A stretch of DNA of 64,000 nt, taken from contig VWZF01002942.1 in the NCBI GenBank assembly GCA_013396755.1, positions 372,638 to 436,637 on the forward strand, given 5' to 3'. The notes under the pieces were generated by a model. That model was not told the DNA's origin, searched no databases, and worked only from the letters and a program-made list of their open reading frames with translations. Source of the DNA: Sclerurus mexicanus. Its lineage: Eukaryota; Chordata; Aves; Passeriformes; Furnariidae. Shown here one piece after another: positions 24,376 to 37,106 of this stretch (position 1 is its first letter; the number at the start of each line of letters is the position of its first letter). A program made the translations under genes and the position numbers.

Positions 24376-27300
24376 ATCATGTTGCCTCTTGCCTTATAAC
24401 TATAGTGAAAACAACATTTCAACAATAAAAATAGAGTTCTCATGCATCTATTTACCCTTTGAAAAGGCAAGTTGAGAATAATGTTTATAATCAGTGTAAG
24501 GTCATGGTTCCAGAAGCACAGGTTCTGTTACTCTTACCAGGTTAAATATATTTTATTGAGTATTCCCATGACTTACACGTAGAAGACAGTGCTACCTTTT
24601 GTGAACAAAGGTGGTATAGGTTTTCCAAATTATCAACAATAGCTTTAACTTTTTAATAAATCACTAAAAGGCCAACTGACTTATCCACTACATTAAGGGA
24701 AATATACTTAGTTGTACAAGTCCCCTCAACAAGTCATAAGGAGCTTGATTTACTGTTCCTGACTTACAGTTCTCATTTGTGGGGGGAAAAAATTAAAATC
24801 TTATGTGATAATAAGATAAACATTACTGTTGAGGAGGTAGAAAGGTCACAACCAGGATCACAAGATGTAGGGTTTAATGCACAGAATGGCAATGAAAGAC
24901 AAAGACAGATGACATCGCTTCATATGTTCTTGTCTTGTGGTGTCTTTATTGACCATAGATTGTCATGGGATAATGGCCTAATCTAATAAAACAAGCCACA
25001 GACTTGTAGGGTAGGTGAAAAATGAACAACCTCACTGAAATAATAGTTGCTGTTTTAGTCAGAGTGTACTCAAGCTGGGTCTCATTCCAGGCATGAAGTC
25101 TGTCAACAATGAAAATGTCTTGAATTCTTTAACTTTCTAACTTCATTCACTTGTGCTGATTCGGTACTGCTGGGTGCTGATTGAGGCTGAAAAATACATC
25201 ATGGGTGGAAAAGTACTCCTTCCTGCAAACATCGGAGTTTTCTTGGAAGTTTCCTCTCTCAGTACCGACCTGCCCTGACCCTATTTAGCTTGTGAGATCT
25301 GATGAGATCAGAGCCTGAGGTTATGGCACTAAACTAAGAAAAGTGATAACAAAACAAAAATGGCATGATTGACAGGGTAGGAGGCTGAACACAATAAGCC
25401 TATGGAGAACTATGTGTATGTATTCCACTCGTTAATATCCTCTTTGTAGATAAGAAAAATAAGCCTTACCCTGGAGCTAAAATAGTAATGGGATGAGGGC
25501 TGCCTGCCTTACTTGATGGCCACAAACAATAAGTATATTATACAAAGATGGATTACTGAAATGGAAAGTGGGTACTCATGAGATGCTACCTTGAGGCAGG
25601 ACTGAGGCAGGAGCCATCGTGGACCCTTGTGCTGTCTACAGTTATCTCCTTTTGGTGGCCCCGTGTTTGTCAGTAAGCTGTGATATGACCCTGTATAGTC
25701 TAACTTCAGTGCTTTTCACTGTCAGGTTCAGTGAGGCTATAGAAGATTATTTTGCTTGGAGAAAAAAAATAGATAATGTGAACTCGTCACTGAAAGCATT
25801 TACAGATAAAAGAAGTAGTCAGCAGAAAACTATCTAAAGAGGTTTCTTTTGTAGTGCACCAAGGAAAAGCAGCTCCTTATGGCAATAGAAAAAACGGCAA
25901 TAGAAGAGTTACATAAGAAAGCTCAGGTTTCTTTTTTTGTGTCCTGTGTTTTTCACTAATCTTGAAAATTATTGAGACATATGCTATTAAGGTTGTGATG
26001 TAATTGTATTGAACTCATTTAACAGAACTTTAATGAAGGATTTTTCCTTCTGCGATGAGTACTAGAAGTAACTTCAGAAATTAGGCCAAGTTTTGATGTT
26101 ACTTTTTAGTGTAATAAACAGAAACTCAATTAACATCAGAGGAATTGTTCCAGATTGTTACAAAATACCTATAGCTAGTCAATGCTCAGAGCCTCTATAT
26201 TTCAGTTTTTCAGAAAACTAGCATAATTTCTAAGCATCTTTCATTCCTACAGACTATTTTATATGCAAGCCAAAGGCTCATATAGATCTTCTCCTTGCTT
26301 GGAACAAGCTAAGACAGATCAAATGTCCCTGAGGCTTTTTTCTCTGGTATTCCAGTTCAAGATAGAAATGCAAATATATTTAATGAGAAATTACTCAAAA
26401 GGCTTCCTATTTTAGAGTTTCATAACTGGTTTGTGATTGCTGGATGTGAATTAGAGCTGGTGGGAATTTTTCTGCTGAAACAACTAATGGAGAATTGGGT
26501 TTCTGAAGGAGCACAAAATTCCATAGAATGGAGAATGCATAGTTGTAAAATTATAAATGAATAAAAGTTACAGTTTTAATGTATTTTAGGCTAGTTCTGG
26601 TGAGATTCTCACAGATCTTCTGGACCTGTTAAACTGAACATAAAAGCCACAAATATTTGACTTATAATTTTTAGTGTGACCTAGAATACCTCTTTACTAA
26701 AATTTGGAAGTTATTGTATTCTTGGCTTTCAGAGGATATGAATTAATTTGAAAAGGAATAGATCATTTTCTTGGGGACTTTTCCAAGTACAGTTTTATTT
26801 CCTTGTGAGTGTTATTGCCTCACATTCCGTATAAAACTCAAATGCATTAAAGTAGTACTGTTATTCCAGTTATTGCAAAGTACAGGCTTCAGGCAAATTT
26901 GTAGGTATAGTTTTGCAAGTACCGAGAGGGTACTTGCCTCCTGCGAATAAAATCACTACGGCAGAGACGCCTAAAATCTGGAAAAGAAATAATTTTATAA
27001 AGGGGAAGTGGTCCAACCTTAAGTCTTTGTTACTAATCTCCTGCATATGATTTTCAGGCATCTGAGGCTACTTCTTGGGAAAGATGATATTGGACAAATC
27101 CATGATTGGAGCCTTTGTAATGTTAACCATTCCTACTGCGCTGGAATTGATTACACACATTTGGTGAAAGGCAATTTGAATGATAAGTCACTTAGTCATA
27201 TTCTCGTTTTCACACACCGTTCAGCTTCCTACTGTCCTTCTGCTCATTCTGTGCTCTCTTCTCACAGCAGTATGCACAGCATGTCCCCACCGTTGTTTGG

Positions 27301-30300
27301 CATAGTTTAAGATGGCATTAAGATAGAGAGATTGGTGTAAACATGCGGAATAAGTTCCCAATGCGATGTCTAGGCTTCTCCAGTGCACACTCAGCAACAG
27401 CTTCCTACTGTCCCTGAAGAAAATGGAGGAATTAACAGCATTTTACTGAAGAGGCAAACTAATTGCTGCAAACAGGTTGAAGCCCAGTCCTACAAGTGGC
27501 TGGGCATTCCTACTGTACCAGTGAAGTTTGAGGGAACAGACCAAAGCTAGCAGCCGTCTCTCTTAAATTTGACCATTTAACCCAAGAAGCTCTGTTTCCC
27601 ATTACATAGAATATTTGGGGTTGAAAATTAACCTGAAGATTAGAATTGGACCAAAACAGAGCCCAGACCTCAACTCCAAATCTACATCAAATTTATCTTT
27701 TGAGTGATTAAATTTCCACATATGGACATGGTGAAGCATGAACTTTTCCAGATTGTAGAATGTTTTGATTCGCTTTTTACCGAGAGCGGCATCGTAGGAA
27801 GGCTCCAGTATAAACTGATCTTTGTCCACTACTCCAAGCTCCATGGATTTCTCTTTCTTTTGGAGCTCTTAATGCCACATAGCATCACAACTGGCCTCTC
27901 ATACTGATGTTTATGTCACTCAGATGTTAAACACTAGGATTATTTGGTTTTGTTTAAAACAATTGGCTGAAGTGCGTGGCAGCACTTAAACGGAGCTGCC
28001 CGTAGCCACGATTCCAGCAGCTCTGAGGTCTTTCCATGATGGCAAGGCTGTATGCTGAGAGCTGGGAAAAAAACACTTGTACCTGGCAGTGCAGTCTTGA
28101 TTAGAGGTATTTAGCCAGAGTCTGAGGCTGCAAAGTGTATTCCCCAGTACATATGAGGAGTATCAGCATGGCACAGTGCAGTTCTGAGGCAAGAAGTGAG
28201 AGCTGCTAAAATGGCTCAAGGACCAGCAGTACATTAACATAGAGCTTTGCTCTAACTTAAGAGCCCATGTTTCTTGTGGAGTCAATGTTTGGCCATCTGA
28301 GCTACCTGCCCCAGTTTAAAAAGCACCTGAAGTACACGTACAAAATACAAAGTGGTGGGATGCAGCAAGACAGAGGGGAAGGCAGGCCCATGGAAGTACC
28401 ATCTAAGAACATCTTGGGCTAATTAATAAGAAACTGCTCCTTGGAGCTGAAGACCTCATGCACAACTTCACTGAGCAGTCCCTTAGGTCTTAGGCTGCTC
28501 TCACTGCAGCCACCAATAGTATTTCAGCTGAATTAAGGCTGGGCAGTACTGTCCCAAAGTCTAGGAGCAGAGACATTGTGAGAATCTCCAAAACACCTCA
28601 GAGAAATCATATCTTCAGAAACTGCATCTCTGCAGAGCTAAAAATGCTGAGAACTCACAAGCTGCATGTCAGCAATCTATACAGATAAGCTGAAAGGGTC
28701 CTCTGGTTTGTCTTCTTTTACAACACAGAGCAGAATTTCTCCAGTTATCCTAGCTTTATTCTGTACATCAAACAGCCAACACACAAAACGAGAGGGAGAA
28801 TTTTACATAATGTACCTCCTATGTGATGCCCAGCAAAGGCCAGGTTTTCCCAGTAAGTGGGACTCTATCTTTTACAAGCATATTCAAAGGTCTGAACAAT
28901 CACTTGCATCCAATGAACCTCCCTTTTAGAAATGTATTACAGTTGTAGAAAAGTTTATACATCTCCTGTGTGGACTGGAGGGTGCACATTGTAATTTTTT
29001 CGCTGCCTCTGTGTCAGGCAGCAATCCCCAGCATTCCTTTTTTACAGTAAATAACTCTGTGCATAAATAAGACCCTAAAAATCATTTCTCTTTGATAAAT
29101 ATTTTAGTGAATATTCCTGCTTGCACAGGGCTCTCTTTGGTTCCCCTGAAGCCAGATCTGGCCCACATACAGTGAAAATGAGGCTGTCTGCTCAACATGC
29201 AAAACTCCTTATGTTCTAGCTAAGAGTAAGCATCAAGTAAAAGGAAAAGGACTTTTTCTTCCTTTGTCTTCCAGCGATGTTAGCTTAGACAGCCACCAGC
29301 ACATGATCATTTACATAAGGAGGGAAGTGCAGAGCTGCTGCCAACTGCCCATAGAGCCTGCCAAAAACAGATGTTAGATGCTACTGTTAGAATAATGTCT
29401 TCTTCAGCTTGACATGTGAGTGCTGCAATCTTTATTTAAAAGGAAGTGGAAAAAATATGGTTGAATTAATGAAACGGAGCACACAACATACGGTCTGAAA
29501 AAATTATAATGTAAGGGAAAGTGCTAGTTGTCCGATTGCCTAAGACTGCTTAACTCAGCTGGGTGGATTTGTCACAGAGGACTGTTCTGGTCTGGCATGT
29601 AGATGGATTTGGTGACCTAACAGATCTGTTGTATTTTTACATTTTTATTTCCATGCCTTCACATCGATTTTTTAAATAGTTTCCAAAAGGCAGTGAGTAA
29701 AACTTACTGAAAATCTGCAAACCTCTACATTGATTATCATGGTGCTAAATACAGCATTCTTTGTTCCCAAAAGTCCTCATGTTAAGTACCAGGTAGCATT
29801 ATCACAAAAACTGTGATTTATCCTTGGATTTTGCTATAATTTTGCATGAATCCTGGGGTCTCTTTAAAAACACAATTGAGATACAGCTTTTATCCGTGAA
29901 GTATTTTATTCATATATCTTATGGGACAAGAAAGAAACTGTCTGCAAAAGTGCAAAATATTGTAATTTATTACTTTTTTTTCCTGTCTTACTGTAAGCAG
30001 GGAACTAAACTTTTTGGTCCATAGAGCTGAAAAGCTGACTTATATTGCCATCAGCCTTGGATTGTCAGCCTATTTTAAGAACATATTGATGATGGTTCTG
30101 TGGGGTCAGTAGAACAAAAAAATCCTTGATTTACATGTATATGTTGAGGTTGAGCATTCATGCAGCCTCAGCCAAGTGGTTCGTTCACTCCAGCCCTTGC
30201 TTTGGTCAACAGACACACTGTCTCTTCTTGCTAGCCAGAGGTCATGGAAACTTAACATCCCTGAGTCCCTTGTCTAAATGCCATTGAAAGTGGTGAAAAA

Positions 30301-31339
30301 AGTAAGAAGAAATATGGAGAGGTGTGCAGGCATACTTGTGTGATGTCACCAATACTGTTTCTTCAGGAGAACGGGCTAAAATGGGGGTACATACTGAGCT
30401 TTTATGTGCTGGTTTTATTGCTGCTCCTGCAGTGTAAGTAATTTGCACCCGCAAGGTGTCTGTCCCCAGGTGACCAGGAGATAAGGCAGAGTATCTTTCT
30501 CTCCCTCTGCAAAAGTAGCCAGTACAAACTTGCCTCGCAGGGGGTGTTCCCGAAGTTTGTAGGACTTCAGCTTTTTGCTGCTGAGGAAAAAGCAGATGAC
30601 TAATTGCACAGATGCCTGCTCTGCCAGGGCATGCTAAGTGCTGCCATCTGCTTCTGAAGATAGATGGGACAAGAAAGCTTGTGAGTGCTTTTTGTCCACG
30701 CTGCCCTCCTTTTTTCAGTGCTTGGCTGGGAAATGAGGTTGTCAGGGTGTTCTGTGGGTATTGGGTGGACAGGTTTGGAGGAGGTGGGTTCTGCAGCCAG
30801 GTCTGGCAGTAGGGGAAGCCCTTACACTCTTCTCACATTCACCATGTCTGTGGCACACTCTGGTGCCGCTCTGCTCCTGCAGCGGGCTGTTCTAATGGAT
30901 TATCATGCATTTTAGGCGGGTTTTGATACTTTTTACAATTTTGGTGGATGAAATCAGCTCAGTGAAGAGCTGCTCTCCAGAGAAGAGAAACAGGGAACAG
31001 GATTGCACGTTTTGGTACCACCGGTGTGTAGGGTTGGCTCAGCCATCTTGCTTAAAAACACCAACAGTGTTGAGGTGTTGTTACTGCAGCAGGGTTACAC
31101 CCACGTTACACTTCGTGGTGTGGTTTCAAAAGTGCAATAATCTCAGCTTTTAGTAGTTCTGATTATTTGAGCATTGTTAACCCCTTTCCTCTTTCAAATT
31201 ACAGATTGTTTCTCCAGCCATTTGCAAAGGGATGGGGGGAGGATCCAATAGGGAAACCTGTGTTGATGCAGCTCTGCCACAGCACACTGATGTAGAGCTT
31301 CAGCTGGATGCAAAATACACTGTGTTTGGTGGTTAATCC
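24376..31339. other. Gene-free non-coding DNA, about 7 kb
   Basis: No exon, RNA gene or recognisable transposon was seen. A minor 12-base near-direct repeat (TTGAGGCAGGACTGAGGCAGGAG) sits at about 25590. The zone near 30180-31130 has slightly higher GC and several overlapping frames of 60-80 codons on both strands. None shows conserved domains or a plausible splice-bounded structure. Confidence 0.6.
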
Positions 31340-32000
31340 CTTTTTCTTTGCATCCTCCTATGCAGAGAAGTATTTACATGAAATGTCAGTCACTCTGTGG
31401 AATTATATGAGGATTAATTATCTGTGGAGAATGATTTGGCCCTATTAATTATGGGTCTCACATAAGAGAAAGAATAGGCCTAATGTGTCATATGATTTTT
31501 TTCAGCCAGTGAACTAGGAACTCATCGGCATCAAATATCAATAATGGTTTTGTTGAGTACAGATTAATGACCTCTGACAGAAATTATAGGAGAAACTTGT
31601 ATCATTTTGTCTTATTATAGCCTACTAAGACCTTAGTCAAGATCGAGGTCTTATTTTCTTAGGCTGTCAAGCAAGGGGTTAAAGCTGATATTTATCAGAT
31701 TATTGTTTGCAACCAGTCATGAATGAATAAGGCTTTAATGTACGTAGAGTCAGAAATAACTGATGTCAAAATGCAGTCGCAAATCAAATACAGTATTTCA
31801 TGGAGACAGTTAAAACATTATGTCTAATTAAGTCTTCATTTAAACATGTGTGTAATTTTGTTGTTCTGCATTATGTACAGCCTTGTAGACTGTTCCCTGC
31901 AGTGAATCACGGTGCCTGTTTGTATCTTGCCATTTGGTAAAGGAAATCTTGAATTTTATGTTTTGCATATAGTCAAATATAAGCAAAGTCCTAAGGAGTT
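31340..32000. promoter_or_regulatory. Candidate conserved non-coding regulatory block
   Basis: This ~650-base block has a texture unlike its flanks: no simple repeats, balanced composition and dense short transcription-factor-like words. Two copies of the homeodomain core TTAATTA (31414-31420 and 31445-31451) lie 31 bp apart, about three helical turns. Further ATTA and TAAT words follow, together with a forkhead-like TTATTGTTTGC near 31701-31711. Clusters of such sites are common in vertebrate developmental enhancers. This is an inference from composition and motif clustering; conservation in other species was not tested. Orientation is undefined and the limits are rough. Confidence 0.35.
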
Positions 32001-34115
32001 TTTTGAATTAATCAAAATCTGTGTATTTCACTGAGAAAAACTGAGGGTTTATCATATTGTACTTTTAAAATATGCTCTCAGTGTTTTCTTGTCCCTCAGT
32101 TTTCTCTCTCCCCTCTCCCATTGTTCCGCAACTTTTCTGAATGGCTGCAAAGCAGTGTACTGGCACAGTAAATTTGCTGGAATAGGATTCTTCCTAGGGG
32201 ATCACTGCAAGGGAAACTCATACCTAAATACCTAAATAGATATTGCCACCACATATAGGAATTTCTGACTGTAGCATAAATATATCAGTAAGATGAAATG
32301 GCAACCTGTTGTGTTGCATTTTTTTCTTTTGCAGAGAGAGTAAATCCTGGAAGATAAAGTAACTATTGAAAGAAAGTTTGAATTTATTTTTTTCTCATGC
32401 CTTACATTTCTCAGGAACCCTATAGAAGGAAAGTGCAAACATTCACATTCAGTAGGACAGGGTCATCAGGAGTAGTTTTCCCTACATTTATGCACTATTG
32501 CAGAACGATTTTCTTAGGAATCAGTGCAAGCTTAATTTTTGTTCAGATATTTTACTCATGCAATAACACACCTACTGTGCCTGAAACAATAAACCTGTGA
32601 ACAGAGTTTGCTTTTGGGAAACAGTGCTCTGGTGGGAGCAACTAACATTGTAAAGCAAATGATTCTCAGCTTTTAGGCAGTGATGTTGGACTGTCGGTCA
32701 GGGAAACACATTGGCACATTCATTCTTCACTCAATTCCTTTGAGAGTGGACATTTAAAACTAAAAACAAATGGCAAGAGAAACATCAAGGGAACTCCCTG
32801 CAAGTGGGATGTGTGTTTTATGCTTTGGAAAAATCATTTCACCTATTAACTTGGCTGGTGAGATTAAGAACTACAGTTAAATGAAGCTGCCAAATTGCAA
32901 ATCAGTTATTTGGAAACAGGAGAGAAAGAATATTCTAAAGGAAATTGAGGTGATATAAATACTTTGTCACGATCAGTTTTGGAGCAGTCTGTTTGGATAG
33001 CATGTAATAGGAAGTGCAGCGAGGGATACCCATAAAGACACTTGACTGAAGAAAAGCTCCTTCTTTCTTCTACATAATTTTCTTAAAAGTGTTGTTGTTG
33101 CATTTAGTGCCATCTCCACTGTCCAAACCTTGCTTTTTTTCATAATTTCTATGGAAAAAATAAACCAAAAATATAAATTTTCACGTATTTTCAAGAGAGC
33201 CTTCCCACATGTTTCCTCCACTGTGTGCATTGATACACATGTACTTAAGCCTTTTTGCCAGAGCAAGATTAAATAGAGCTGTTAATTATAGTGAGGACTG
33301 TGTGAAAGAGCAACATTACATCATCATTTTGGTAATTGTCTGCATCTTCTATTGATGGAGAAATGTATGATGGAAATAATTTTTAATTCCACAGAGGAAG
33401 AGGGTCAAGGATTACTTCAAACCTAGCAAAAATCTTATTACCTATTTAGTTCATAATAATTTGATACATCTATGCAATCATCACATACCAAGTACTTAGA
33501 AACATAGTCCTAGATATTTTTCACAGTCAGAGTCCTTTCACATTTCCTGATGCTTTTCCAGCGAAACAGTGAGTAAAGAAAATTAGATTTAGTAATAAAT
33601 TTGGAAAATGGGGAATACATTTCTCAATGAAAAATTTATCTACTTCTAATAAGCACTAGCATTTTTATTTCATTTAAGTTTCAGTTTCACACTGTTATAG
33701 TAATATGGATTTGAAAATTTAACTTCAAACACCAGAATGATTAGCAATAAGGTATAAGAGACAATGAAGACAGAAGACAGGCCCTCACCTTCACAAATGG
33801 CTGTCGTTCAGAGGCTACCAATTTCATTTTATTCTGGAGCCTCTGACTCAGGGTGAAGAGCAAAAAGGATGTAAGACAGGAGAAAGAAGCAAAAAAACAA
33901 AAGGGAAGGCATGTATTGATACCCTGGGCACAGTCAATATTTAGTTCACATTTAATCAAAGCTATACATTTTCTGCATATCTTTCAAGCAAATTACACTT
34001 CAAAAGGATACAAGCACACATATTCTTCAGCACTTTTTCAGGAATGATTCAAGGAGACTTACAACAGCTCTTTTCTATGTCTTTGTTATTTTTTGAGCTG
34101 ATTAACCATTTGCTG
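32001..34115. other. Gene-free non-coding DNA
   Basis: AT-rich DNA with no recognised gene or repeat. Short open frames occur on both strands (up to ~97 codons at 32973-33266 minus) and encode unremarkable translations without known motifs. It ends at the CR1 copy beginning at 34116. Confidence 0.6.
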
Positions 34116-34670
34116 ACAGAATCATTTAAGTTGGAAAAGACCTCTAAGATCATCAAGTACTGCCTTTGACCGATAACTACCATGTCAACCACACCATGGC
34201 TCTAAGTACCACATCCAGTAACTTCTTGAACACCTTCAGGGACAGTGACTCCACCACCTCCCTGGGCAGCCCATTCCAATGCTTAATGACCCTTTCCATG
34301 AAGAAATTCCTCCTGATGTCCAATCTGAACCTCCTTTGGCACAACTTGACGCTATGTCCTCTGATCCTGTCACTAGTTGCCTGGGAGAAGAGGCTGACGC
34401 CCACCTGGCTGTGGTCTCCTTTCAGGTAGTTGTAGAGAGCCTCCTTTTCTCCAGGCCAAACAACCCCAGCTCCCTCAGCCACTTCTCATATAACTCACCC
34501 TCTAGACCCTCCCCCCGCTTCATTGCCCTTTTCTGGACATACTCCAGCACCTCAGTACCTTTCCTGTAGTGAGGCACCCAGACTGGACGCCAGATTCAAG
34601 GTGCAGCCTCACCAGTGCTGAGTGCAGAGGGACAATCAGTGCCCTGGTCCTGCTGGCCGCACTGTTCAAC
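34116..34670 (-). mobile_element. CR1 LINE 3' end, minus orientation
   Basis: Read on the plus strand, it starts ACAGAATCATTTAAGTTGG and proceeds through the antisense CR1 order 'gaaaagacctctaagatcatc', 'gactccaccacctccctggg', 'ccattccaatgcttaatgac', 'atgaagaaattcctcctgatg' and 'cctgtcactagttgcctggg' to 'ctggtcctgctggcc'. The minus strand at 34177-34482 keeps an open frame of about 100 codons containing EALYNYLKG, GVSLFSQATSD, FRLDIRRNFF and KHWNGLPREVVES, the C-terminal part of CR1 ORF2. The upstream piece (34520-34670) is in another frame, so ORF2 is broken. About 550 bases remain of an element normally several kb long. Confidence 0.95.
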
Positions 34671-35204
34671 ACCAGTATTTTACATAACAGCAGAACGTGG
34701 GTAAAATGTCTTTGCATATGGTATCATACAGGGAGGACTCTACCAGCTCTGAAGAATGACAAGATACCCAAAAAGTCACAGCATGGTATCTCGTCACTAC
34801 AGTGTGATGGCATTTACCGCAACTTTTATTCTTTAGTCAAAGAGCCTTTTTTGTGAAATGAATATCACACTAGTATGCCAGGATCCAGTCTGCAGGTGCT
34901 CTGAAGTCATCTATACTCACATTCTAGGGGATGTTCACCTCTCCCTTTAATTTTATCTTGAAAGGAAATCTCTTTTCTTTCCCTCTACCTTCCTGCTTCT
35001 TCCAATGACTTACTAGAGCTTCCTAAAGACACAAAATACCCTCCATCCTGGTAAACTCAGAAATAAATGAACATGCTTGGATCTTGTGAAGAGGTGACTT
35101 GAATTTGTGTGTTTAGTTCCACGCGGAGGGCCCTGAGGAATTGTGTGTGGCTGTAAGATCACACACTGCACGCATTTGCACTGGGGCGATGGGGATATTT
35201 ACAG

Positions 35205-35335
35205 AGGCATCAGAGTTCACAGCTGTCTGTCCTTTCATAGATAATCAATAAATCATACATCAGCTCTGGTGATTGTGCATGTCAAGTAACAAGTCATCAG
35301 CATCTGAGCTATTAAAGACAGTGCGCTATTTTTGT
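35205..35335. promoter_or_regulatory. Weak candidate regulatory element
   Basis: A ~130-base block holding ATAATCAATAAATCATACATCA (35241-35262), GTCAAGTAACAAGTCATCAGCATCTGAGC and ATTAAAGACAGTGCGC. It combines homeobox/PBX-like TAATCAAT and TGAT words with AP-1 half sites and is bounded by more degenerate sequence. This rests on motif density only. It could be ordinary AT-rich DNA. Confidence 0.2.
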
Positions 35336-37046
35336 GGTGTAAATCTGTTCTCGCTAAAAGAAGGAAACAGGAGAGGGGAAAAAAAAGAAATTCTTGAGCC
35401 ATCATTTGCTGCCATTTCTGACTCTGGTCAGGAAATGAAAAAAAAAATTTATGGGTAAGGACAGAGCCCTCACAAGTAAAAAAAAAAAAAGGAAAGATCT
35501 GCATGATCTCTAAACTGCCCTACTTGTCACCAGCTGACAGATCTGAAAAATGAAAACCACTTTTGACATTTACTGATTTTAGTCTACCAGATGGTGCATG
35601 GCACTTCCAGACCAATGTGATGGGGAAGATAGGAATGGATGGAAAACAAAGCAGATCGTAATTGTAAGCATCCTGTTTTATAATTCTGACCATTTGCCAC
35701 TTCATAAATTAATCAATCTGATTTCCGATGTATGGTTATAATTCTACGGAAAGTCAGAATAGGATAAACGGATCCTGGTCTGCATTCCAGATGAAAATAA
35801 AGATTACAAAAAATAAACAGAATTCTGTGAAACTCAGGCATCAGCTCTTTGCTTCCGCTGACTCCTTTCTGACCCAAAGGTATTTATGGTCCAAACTAGT
35901 GTTAATGTTTTGCACAGCTTAATTTGTATTGCTAAGTGTCTTTGCAATAAACAGTTAAAAGTAGAAAACATTACAATTCTATTTCCCAGACTATAATTTT
36001 CTGCACCAATAGAAAGGCATTAGCCCTGGCTTTGACTTCCCTTCTGCTAATAAGGGCATGTTTTAATGCACTTTTGAATCTACTGTACCTCGCTCTTCTG
36101 GAGTAGTTCATTGACTTATTTCCAACTAATAAAAGAGGCAAATGCTGATGATCCGAAATCTGGAATTGTACATAACATCTAGGAACTTCCCTCAAGATGG
36201 CACTACTGAACTGCTTCACATACCTCTGAACCCTTATGTAATCTTGTTTATACAGCATCAGGGTCATTTTAAAACTAAGATCACACGATGCTAATTTGGC
36301 CAATGATTTTCATTTTCGTTTTGGCAAAATGCCTTCTTTATGCCTAGGCACAGACATTTAAAGGCAGTATTTTTGTGCAGGCTCTGTCAGTAGACTTGTA
36401 GTCAGGGAACAGTTGTTAAAAAATAGCCAGGATTATACTTTTTGATTTGCCTTAGAAACCATGAAGCCATCTGAAATCTGCTACATGGATCTGCGTGCAT
36501 GAGATTTAGAGGATTCTTTTCTTGTTGTCTGAGGCTCTGGATCTTTGCCTTAACATGTGAATTGAGAAGGATGGTACAAAGTGAGGGTGAGAATGAAACG
36601 GATTTATTTTTCCTGAAGCTGTGAATAGAGCACACAGCTATCTATCTCCACTCTTAAGGGGAAAACTTGCCTTTTCACCACCCTACTAGAGTCTCCTGAA
36701 AGTGTAGAAATCAAAGGTCATACAGCACCTTGGGGTCAAAGTTCTGGAGCAACGTCATTACTTCTTCTCTCATCTTAAGCTCTGCAAGCTCCTTGCACAT
36801 GCACACAGACTTTCAGACTGGAAGCTTCATTGCAAAGAAAATCTGGACCATGATCAGCAGAGACAGTCCCTAGAAAACAAATGCCTACTTTGGTGTTTCC
36901 TTTTCTGACTTTCCACAGTTGTCCTCAAAATCCTTCTCCCTGATATTCTTGATAAGGTTGTAAAGAAATATTTTTCTGCAGGGAGTTCTCTAAGGAATTT
37001 CTATGTAGTTTGGGATAAGACATCAAGGAACACCTTGCTGATCTAT

Positions 37047-37106
37047 ATCAATAAACTGTAGAAAGAAACTGAGAACATCAATGAACTGTAGGAAGAAACT
37101 GAGATA
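37047..37106. repeat. Tandem duplication, 30-bp unit, two copies
   Basis: The 30-base unit ATCAATAAACTGTAGAAAGAAACTGAGAAC (shown as two parts: ATCAATAAACTGTAG and AAAGAAACTGAGAAC) at 37047-37076 is followed directly by a second copy at 37077-37106. The second copy differs by A-to-G changes at two places and two changes at its end. This is a simple local duplication in non-coding DNA. Confidence 0.92.
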
